From Fistularia commersonii (lineage: Eukaryota > Chordata > Actinopteri > Syngnathiformes > Fistulariidae), in contig JBBMNZ010000009.1 of NCBI GenBank assembly GCA_037954325.1, positions 10,827,501 through 10,891,500 of the forward strand: 64,000 bases of DNA, in the 5' to 3' direction. Both the position numbers and the translations under genes were made by a program. Every line of letters starts with the position of its first letter. Position 1 is the stretch's first letter. Below the pieces are notes generated by a model, which was not told where the DNA came from, made no database searches, and worked only from the letters and a program-made list of their open reading frames with translations. Shown here piece after piece: positions 34,941 through 64,000 of this stretch.

Positions 34941-37065
34941 CAAGACCCAGACCATTCACACACGTAGACGTGTTATTAGTTTTAATCATTTTCTTGACAC
35001 GATGCAGTCTTTCATAAAGACAAAATGAATTGTATTATGACGGCACCAGAAATAAGCTTTAAAAAAATTCTAAACCCGATGAGCCCAGACCAACTATCAG
35101 GTTTAATTTATGTAATTAAAATAAATCAAATTAAAAAAGCGGAGGCAGAAAATACTCTGAATTGCAAAGTGGGTGACATGGAAAACAAGAGAAGGGCGCT
35201 CAACACCATGCCAGTTGTTTTCTTTACGTATTGTATGATTCTTAATCGGTTTATTATGAATAGATAATAAATAGATAAAAATCTATAAACCATTTTATGT
35301 TTCATTGTCGTCAAATTGTCAGTTAAAGGCTTTTTTTGTCAACATGAACAAAAAAATTAAATTTAAAATCCTCTCACAGTGTGAGAAATATAGTTGTTGG
35401 AGATCAATCAAATATTTTGATTTTGATTCTGATCCAGTCCTTATAAAGATACTCCCAGGAGATTCACTCCAATGAACACAGCAGATCCCACCAAGTGGGT
35501 TCTGCAGCACAGAGTCACCTGTAACTGACTCTCACATCTACGATTCTCCTCTCCTTTTTCTGTGATAAGCGACAATGCGGGGTTTCACGTTATATTTATA
35601 TTCCAGGATGTGTGTATCCACTCTTGGTGTGCAGCTTTGTTTATCTTAGCATCAGTTTGGCTTAAGGTGTCTCTGTGTCCTCCATGAATACCTGTAACGT
35701 GAGAGAACTCTCTACCTGACATGAATGCTGATCCGCAACTGACAGTCCGCTCCGGGACATATACACACACACACAAGCACGCACGGAAAAAAGCAGAAAA
35801 CACACTCTCACATTCAAAGAGGTTTGTTACACAACCAGGAAACAACTGCAACTGATTGATAACGTGGTTATGATAACAGCTGTTCATGTTTGGTTCTGTA
35901 GACCTGGATCAGACTCCCGAGCCCATCCGACACCGACGTGGAAAAACGGAATAGCAGAGAAACAGCATCATGATGCCAACAAAGACTTGTGAATAAAGTA
36001 CATTTTAATGGATAAGTACAATCTGCTATTTTTAAAAAGTGACCGCAGATTCATACGCTTATAATGAAGACTGGCAGAGACAACTGGGCCAACTGGATTG
36101 TAGCGGGGTAAAAAAATATAAGAATTCACCTGGTCCTGAATGGATGCTTGTTCAGCCTCTGAATTAGACTTTCATACACCTCCCTTTAATGCACTTTCTT
36201 TCATCTCTGCACACAGTTCGCTTGGTTGCTTCAAATCTACCCGTTTCTCTTTCGACCTATGTTTATGCCATCTGACCCCAACCGGCATCTCAGCTCGCAG
36301 TGCTGACGCGTCAATGGCATGTAACAACTACAACATTGATCCTAAATAAATGCACAAAGTATGAATTGAAATAATGGTGTGACACTCCCTTAAATCTCGG
36401 CTCATGCCTTGATTTACACTTACACATTCTGTATACTTAGTCATGTAGCACGCACGTGGGTCACAAATGCAGGGTATAATTATTTTCCATTACCATTTAA
36501 TTTATGTTACTGTAGATGTGTAATGATGTAATTCACCCCCCCCCCCCATTGATCCAAGTTGACTTGCTAAGAATACGCTGGGATGTTTTATCCATGGGTC
36601 ATCTTGTGCTTTTTTATACAGCAATGATATACAGCAATAATCAACAAATTATAAAAGCAGTGATAAACAGAGACAGGTACAGTTAAAGAGAAACAGATTT
36701 CAGCGTGCAGCGAGACTATGTGGCCGAGAGGTGAGATCCAGATCTGCTGGTTTGACTGGTAAAGCAGGGACAGGCGTGAGGGATGCCTCTGGGAGCTCAG
36801 TAGGTGTGGTAGGAAAATCAGAACTACAACAGAGACGGAGGAGAGTCAAAGTGAAATTCTGGAAATAAACAGCAAAACACAGGTTGTGTGGATATAAAGA
36901 AGAATTCTGCCTCGGTGAGTGTTCAACAACTAATTTCGGTAGCTTGCGACGGAAAATGTCTTAGTCAAAAGACGTGCCGATGAAATATTTCAGTTTGGAT
37001 ATCTGTTGTGTCTTTGCAGGGAAAAGCGACAAAAACAAAACATTTGGTGAATCTGGTCCAGAAAG

Positions 37066-40000
37066 ATGGATGTCACGAGACAGAAAGACAGAGATCGGGA
37101 AAAAAACAGCAAAGATGCCCCAAAGATCGAACTCTTTGTCAAGGTGAGGCCATTAATAGTAGTTCTATTGCACTTTTAACAGTATTGTGAGAAAATGCAG
37201 CGAAAATCCATCTAATCTATTAGATTATCAAATAGATAAAAGTACTGTTTTGACATGGAATCATCTCTGATGATCTAGTCATCAACGGCTAATTCACATT
37301 AAATCGGTTCAGGGAGATTTAATTTCTGAGTTATTTTAAATAATGTCTCCTTGGGTGTATCGAAGATCTCTGTGTAAGCAGGTAAAGCACTTTCAGATAC
37401 AATTCGAAGTTGGACTGTGGTTAATCAAGAAGAATACCCCTTTGTTTATACTGATAATACACCCGTATCTGTCTGTACAGTAAACCATGTATGGCTGACT
37501 GGGATTAAATATGTGATTGATGTGGGTGTGAACGTTAAACCCCAGTTTGAAAATTCTTCCCTGTTGGGTTCACAATGTCAGAGTGGAGCAGGCTCTTCGA
37601 GAATATCACTTCCAGTATTATACCTTCTGGCCAATACATTTAAAAACTTGGCAAAGTCATCAAAAGCCTGCCTTTTGTAAAAAAAAAAGAAAATCAGGTT
37701 TATCTTTAGATTACGGAGACAGTGTAAAAGATATAGAGAAAGCAGGTGTGGGATCTCCGTGGGTACCTCAAGTGGACATGGTTTGGATCCAAAATTTTTT
37801 TACCAGTTGCTGCACGTTTTTGTCTTTGGAATCGAACATTCCTGGTTCGATTCCCGGCTCCTGAGTGTGTCGAAGTGTTGAGGAAGACACTGAACCCCTA
37901 ACTGCTCCCCTGGCGCTGGTGGACGGCAACCTACTGCCCATGGTTCATCCATGATTGATTCATTGCAGAGAATGAATCTCCCAATGGGGATTAATGAAGG
38001 ATAATGATTGAATGAATTAAATGAATACCCGCCTTTGGACATTTCAATCTGATAGATTTCGATCAGTTGATTGAGCAAAAAGAATGCCATATTTCTCTGG
38101 TATGACAGGGATTGCTGGGAAGTTGAAACATTAAAATTACTTTTCCTTATCTGCAATGTTTACCTTACAACAGGCCCGCACTTGATTTTAAAGCGTGTTA
38201 TCTAATCCGTCCAGATTGAGTTCCTGACCCCTATCAACATGATGAAGGGAGCGAGCAGCGATCGCGTCCTGTTTTCTGTGATCCTTTCAGCTGGACAAGA
38301 ATAACAATAAAACGAGCTTCTCCTAACTGTGCGTTCTTTACGGGCGACAAACCTACAGGCTCCTGCAGTTTCGCCAAGCACATTTTTGCGCGAGCTCAAG
38401 TGAAACTACACACGTGAAAGAGTTGTGGAGATGTTAGATTTGGGATTGATTCTGTGATCCAAGCTTCCTTGGGGGCATTGCAAGTCTGCCTCCATACATT
38501 ACTGTCAAAGAATACTGGGTTCTTGTCACAGAATCCAGAATGTCCAGAATCTGTCCTCATTATACCATTAAAACGCCAATCTATAGTTTACAGTATCTAT
38601 GTAGTTGCAGATAACTATCAAAATACCTGGTCGTGTGCAGGCAGGTGAACACTGGCAAGTCACAGTTTAGGAATGAACTTGGTTTCAGACTCACATGTTG
38701 GGATTATGAGGTTATCCGTTGCCGTATTTTACCGTCTGTTGACATCGGTCATAAATGTGTTACTCTAGATTTGGATCTGGACAACCTGCCCCGCACCTGG
38801 AACCATGTTTTTTCACTTGCTCGTATGGGGAACCTGCTAAACTCTCCCTGCATCTTATTCCTGGAGTCTTTAAACACATCTATTTTCGATAGCGGGTTGA
38901 AGCAAATCCCTTTTTTCAAAAAGATCTGGAAAATGGCCTTGAAAATTGCTTGCTTTGTCAAAAGCATAGAGCAAGTTACTGCAGTAAATTACTATTGAAA
39001 AAAAGGAATGCTTAAAAATCAAAAGTATATGTTATCTGATCATAACAGATCTAATAGAATAACCACCTTATAATGTGTTAACATCACTTTTGATTATCTT
39101 AACATTGTTGAGTTATAAATATAAAAGGTGGCATGTAAGCAGTGACTATTTGTGTGTTAGGCCAGTATGGATGCTGAAAGCGTGGGAAACTGTCCTTTCT
39201 GTCAAAGACTCTTCATGATCCTCTGGTTAAAGGGCGCTAACTTCACACTCACCACAGTGGACATGAGGAGGTAAGTTTTTGCTGATTGTTGATTATATTA
39301 ATGATCATCATCAAACTATATTTTAACACTGCTCTAGAGAGTACCTAGAAAATTTTGTAGTGATCCTTCGTGAGCTGAAAACTACTGTATATTTATACTG
39401 TTTGGCTTTCAGTTATCCTGCATCACTTCGCTGAAACACAAACTTCCCTCTCAAAACTGGGATGGATATTGCTGAATCTAAAACAAACAAAATTACATGG
39501 TGAAAACACAAGGTTTATTTGTTTCTGAATTTTGCATGAAATTGTTTATGCTTTTGGTGTAATACTTTCTGGACATATTTACACATATTTGCACATATTT
39601 GACATTTGACATTTTGTGTCAAAAAGTTGCTGGACCCACCAGGCCGCTTTTACAGAATTCTTACAGCATGGACCAAGTGCAGTGGTTGGGTAACTTAAAG
39701 TTCCTGGCTAAAGTCCTGAGCTCCTCCAAGCCCATAGATGTTTTGTTGAGCAAGACACCAAACCCCCAAACTGCTCATGGTTCTGCCATAATGGATTAAA
39801 TGCAGAGGACATGTTTCGCTAATGTTGTGTTGTATGTATTACTGAATGTGACAAAATAAAGGAATATCTTCTTACTATTACTCTCAATGAAACATACTGT
39901 ACCTGGGGTAATAAAGGTTAAAAAATGTTCAAAAATAAGTAGAAACACCTAGAATTCGAGTGACTGTAATATTATTTTGGACCACTTTGGACCATTTTGG

Positions 40001-41029
40001 ATGGCAGTTTTCATAAAAAAAAAAAAAAAAACAGTTTCTCTGTTATATTGATCCTGCCTTTGTTTGCAGTCACTAGTCATCACAAATTAACTTGAAGTAA
40101 ACAATGTTTGTCTCTTTTGTTGTGCAACAGAACACCTGATGTGTTGAAGGATTTGGCTCCCGGCTCGCAGCCTCCCTTCCTCCTCTACAACGATGATGTC
40201 AAAACAGACACCAACAAGATCGAAGAATTCCTGGAGGACGTGTTAGCGCCACCCGAGTAAGACGATATCAGTCAAAAATCAAATGTGGAGATATTCAAAC
40301 TCATAGACTGAATTATAAACACACATTTTTTTTTTTTTTTTTTTAAATGGCAGCTATCCAAAACTATACTGCCGGTACAAAGAGTCCAACGGGGCCGGAG
40401 AAGACATCTTTCGTAAATTCTCAGCATATATAAAGAATCCCAGCCCTGGATTAAATGACAGTAAGAGTCACAATTGATTTACTGGCGATTTATTCATAGT
40501 GACGTGGGACCAGAAGTGACCACCTGACTGTGTTTCAGTGCTGGAGAAGAAGTTCCTTACAACTCTGGTGAAGCTCAACATGTTCCTTGAGTCGCCTCTC
40601 CCTCACGAACTGGAAAAGAACCGAAATGCCACAGAGTCAACTCGTCTCTACCTGGATGGGGACAGCTTCACTTTGGCCGACTGCAACTTGCTCCCAAAAC
40701 TCAACATTGTGAAGGTCAGTTGTGTAAAGCAGTGAACATAATTCATGCAAAGCTCAGCGATGTCTACAACCAACCGGAGGTGGACTGGAAAGTCCTCAGC
40801 CGTTGTTTACTTATTTATGTAGTTTTAACCACGCACACTATTTTAAATCCCTTTTTTCTAACAGGTGGTGTGTAAGGAGTACCGGAACTTTGCCATCCCT
40901 GCAGAGCTGAAAGGCCTGACACGTTATCTGGATAATGCCTCCAAACAAGATGAGTTTCGCTACACTTGCCCAAATGACTCAGAGATCCTTGCTGCCTACC
41001 ACTCTGTGGCAAAGTACCTCAATAAATAG
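37066..41029 (+). CDS. clic3: Chloride intracellular channel protein 3
   Basis: Six exons: 37066-37143, 39161-39270, 40131-40256, 40354-40460, 40539-40714 and 40865-41029 (TAG), totalling 762 nt and 253 aa. The six-exon division is that of the CLIC family. The ATG is fixed by an in-frame stop 18 bases upstream. Exon 1 gives MDVTRQKDRD... ending KIELFVK, a slightly long N-terminus. Exon 2 has the glutaredoxin-like redox motif C37-P-F-C40 followed by QRLFMILWLKGANFTLTTVDM. Next come LKDLAPGSQPPFLLYN (thioredoxin fold with cis-Pro), the helical GST-C-like domain with LADCNLLPKLNIVKVV, and the terminal CPNDSEILAAYHSVAKYLNK. CLIC proteins are soluble glutathione-dependent oxidoreductases that can insert into membranes as anion channels. 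Sequence alone also resembles CLIC2/5. The clic3 call rests on the npdc1-pou5f3-fut7 neighbourhood. A poly(A) signal ATTAAA lies at 41151-41156. Confidence 0.92.
37144..39160 (+). other. clic3 intron 1 with SINE-like relic
   Basis: A 2 kb intron without coding potential. Around 37795-38020 it has a tRNA-SINE-like stretch: a box-B-like GGTTCGATTCCCGGC, then the phrase AAGACACTGAACCCC, and a tail of GAATGAAT-type repeats. This matches a common fish interspersed repeat as I remember it. It is degenerate. Confidence 0.5.
39560..39870 (+). repeat. Degenerate SINE-like relic in clic3 intron 2
   Basis: Contains the phrases GAGCAAGACACCAAACCCCCAA and, near the end, TGTGACAAAATAAAGGAATATCTTCTT, which mirror the tail of widespread fish tRNA-derived SINEs. 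It resembles the copy in clic3 intron 1 (AAGACACTGAACCCCTAACTGCTCC), so both are probably one family. The boundaries are approximate. Confidence 0.45.
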
Positions 41030-41391
41030 GTCAAGGGGGGCGCGCACCTTGGTAACTGACAAAAATGACAACAGCCAGGTTGGCACAGAAAGGCAAAAAA
41101 TGCTTACTGTTAATGGTTTGTTCATATTCCATTTTTTGTCATTCAAACTGATTAAATGCATGTTCTGCTATTAAAAATATCTCGTGTTGTGTTCTAGAAT
41201 TTTTTTTGATATAGTGATCAAACTCCTACGCTAAGATGCTTAGTATTTGTTGTCTTTCCAATTATATTCTCTTGTTATGCAGATTACCTCCTCAACTTCA
41301 GTAAGAACACAAAAGCAATGTAAATCACACAGAAATATATATATTTTTGTGCTTGTATGTGTGTGCATGAGTGTGAATATGTATGTGTTTT

Positions 41392-41439
<48 letters not shown>

Positions 41440-42405
41440 CGATGTACACTGCAATAAGAACCGTGCGGTGTGGTTTGAATCAGAAGACATATTTATCTTA
41501 TTTTACACATGTGAATGCTGTTTATATAGAATTTGTGGAGATGAGGCACACAGCATCACTGTCCTTCTTGGATCCTTTGCGAGCAAACAAATGGCAGTTA
41601 TTTGTTGTGGACAAAATGCTTTTCCATCCCATAAAATGTATGCTAAAAAATGGCCGTTTTGAAAGGAAGCGTTGATGTCTGAAATAATTATTGAAAGAAA
41701 ACCAGAATGTGGAAAAAACATATGCATTTTTTTTCTCTATGTATTTGCTTCCACTCTCTTATACAAATGATGTATACAAATGTTTTATCTACCTTCCCCT
41801 GAACAATTGAATAAAGTCTAAAATATGATTGTATCTGTCACTGGAATTTGCTAATGAGAATGAAATATTAAACTGATTAAGTATATTTCAAGTTTCATAT
41901 AATGTTAAAAATGTTCCAAAAGAAGTTATGACTTTTGCTATTTAAATTAAAGAACAATAACAACATTTTTGTAGAAAGAAAATCTAAAATTATGAATTCA
42001 AATGTCCTCGACTCAACACAGCATTTATGTGACATTTGTGTGGTGATAAATTTAGAGTATTTGAAAAATTAGGCAAAAAGTATATTATCTCTAAACATAG
42101 GCTTACATATAGTATTGTAAAGTGATTCCATTAACAGTGACAAGATTTTGAGAAGAATGGGGCTGATGAACGCTGAGCAAACAAGGCGGCTCTCCTGCAG
42201 ATGCTATCTGGAGCAGCACAGTGTGCCTGATCACTTCCTCATTGGACAGCTGGCTTCAATGCTTCTATGGCAACGGCCGACATCAAACTGTCCATTGGTG
42301 GATAATAAACATGGGCGGAGCTAGGGAAGTGACAGCACAGAGAAACTTTGTTAGCTACTTGCTAACTTCGTTCCACCGTCTGTTTGGAGAATGTAGTGTG
42401 AAAAG
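41030..42405 (+). promoter_or_regulatory. clic3 3' flank and pnpla7 promoter region
   Basis: The first part is the clic3 3' UTR and flank with a TG repeat (41392-41438). The last 200 bases look like a TATA-less promoter for pnpla7. They hold two inverted CCAAT boxes (ATTGG at 42241-42245 and 42294-42298), a GC box GGGCGG (42313-42318) and an ATGGCAAC half-site resembling RFX motifs (42267-42274), about 90-165 bases before the pnpla7 ATG. The transcription start is inferred only. Confidence 0.45.
41392..41438. repeat. (TG)n microsatellite
   Basis: TG run in the clic3 3' flank. Confidence 0.92.
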
Positions 42406-63267
<20,862 letters not shown>

Positions 63268-64000
63268 CAAAAACACAAAACCTATTGCTTTCTTTATTTA
63301 GCCCTATGAGTTTTCGTTTTTTTTTTTTTTAACAAAGATTACATTTGGGGGTCCATGCAGAAGCTTACATTTAAACAAAATATATTGTAGAATGATATGA
63401 AAGCACTTTGAGTCCACACACTTTAATTAAAATTATATGCTCAGTAAGGTATTAGCCAAGTTGTTTTTTTAATATTCAAACATAGCTTAACATTCAAACA
63501 CACCCCAAATGACTAAAGCGGTATCGTGCTGGAATCACTGATAAGTTCAGAGTTTCATGGGTTCTTTCATTGAAAAATTAAAAACAACTCTATTCAATTC
63601 AAGACAAAACATGCAAAGCCAATTAGGCTAATAAGTGATAGGGAAGAAAAATAAGCCCACACACAAAAAAAGAATTTTGAAGCAGTCACAAAACATTCCT
63701 TATTCTGAATCATTACAAGTTTCTCCAATGGGGGTAAGTAAACTATCACTGCATGTTTTTTAATCAAGTCAAAGAAAGGAAAAAATTAAGGGAAGGAGTG
63801 TTAATAATTGGTGCTATAAATTCCTGTGAATTAGGATTTTATGGACCCAGGTCAGTTTTTTTTCTCCTGAACAATTTTCAATTTACTTGTGATTCCCAAA
63901 AATGTGATTAAAGCAAATGCACTTCTTTTCCTGAGGTGATTATAGAAATTTTCAGGGTGAAATTGTACCTCCCCTGGTGTTGTGCCTCACACACCGGAGC
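63268..64000 (+). other. pnpla7 3' UTR / downstream flank
   Basis: AT-rich, non-coding sequence after the pnpla7 TAA. No canonical AATAAA with a convincing downstream element stands out. ATTAAA-like sequences occur near 63426 and 63908. The transcript end may lie beyond the window. Confidence 0.45.

Larger units (their letters stand above)
33579..37065. other. Intergenic region fut7 - clic3
   Basis: No gene is supported. It contains a dispersed-repeat copy (34005-34230), a decayed endonuclease-region fragment of an RTE-like LINE (34386-34940), a C13 run near 36535 and, just before clic3, a TATA-like TATAAA (36893-36898). A possible 5' UTR acceptor (TTTGCAG, ending 37019) precedes the clic3 start exon. 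Confidence 0.5.

Noticed and set aside
37547..37864. Open frame in clic3 intron 1
   Set aside because: No homology. It runs into the SINE-like relic and is interrupted by the intron's AT-rich context.

Overview
The window is vertebrate nuclear DNA, almost certainly from a teleost fish. The genes are split into many short exons with canonical GT/AG junctions. Introns carry long CA/TG microsatellites, Tc1-like and RTE-like transposon relics and the dispersed SINE-like repeats typical of fish. The gene set npdc1 - pou5f3 - fut7 - clic3 - pnpla7 is the class V POU (pou5f3/Pou2) neighbourhood, equivalent to human 9q34.3. I cannot name the species.

Layout. 1-10632: non-coding, probably intron 1 of npdc1, whose signal-peptide exon I could not find. 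10633-20778 (+): npdc1, eight exons, 5' incomplete in this window. 20779-26075: npdc1 3' UTR, then about 4.4 kb of intergenic sequence with a CpG-rich block, a SOX/OCT-like composite site and the pou5f3 upstream region. 26076-28056 (+): pou5f3, five exons, complete at 466 aa. 30677-33578 (-): fut7, one large catalytic exon plus a predicted 21-nt start exon. 33.6-37 kb: intergenic, with repeat and LINE remnants. 37066-41029 (+): clic3, six exons, 253 aa. 42406-63267 (+): pnpla7, 35 exons, 1335 aa; intron 27 carries a 1.9 kb RTE-like LINE with a perfect 17-bp target-site duplication. 63268-64000: pnpla7 3' flank.

The exon chains were built by hand from splice signals, reading phase and recognised family protein sequence. 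The pou5f3, clic3 and pnpla7 chains sum to whole numbers of codons (1401, 762 and 4008 nt including stop) with no internal stop, which is a strong internal check. The genes are syntenic neighbours, not a pathway: a neural membrane protein, a pluripotency transcription factor, a Golgi fucosyltransferase, a glutaredoxin-like chloride channel protein and an ER lysophospholipase. No prokaryotic-type system, CRISPR array or clearly new gene system was found. The points most worth a second look are the SOX/OCT composite upstream of pou5f3, the fut7 start micro-exon with its overlapping start-stop uORF, a duplicated coding-like segment in pnpla7 intron 1, and the datable LINE insertion.
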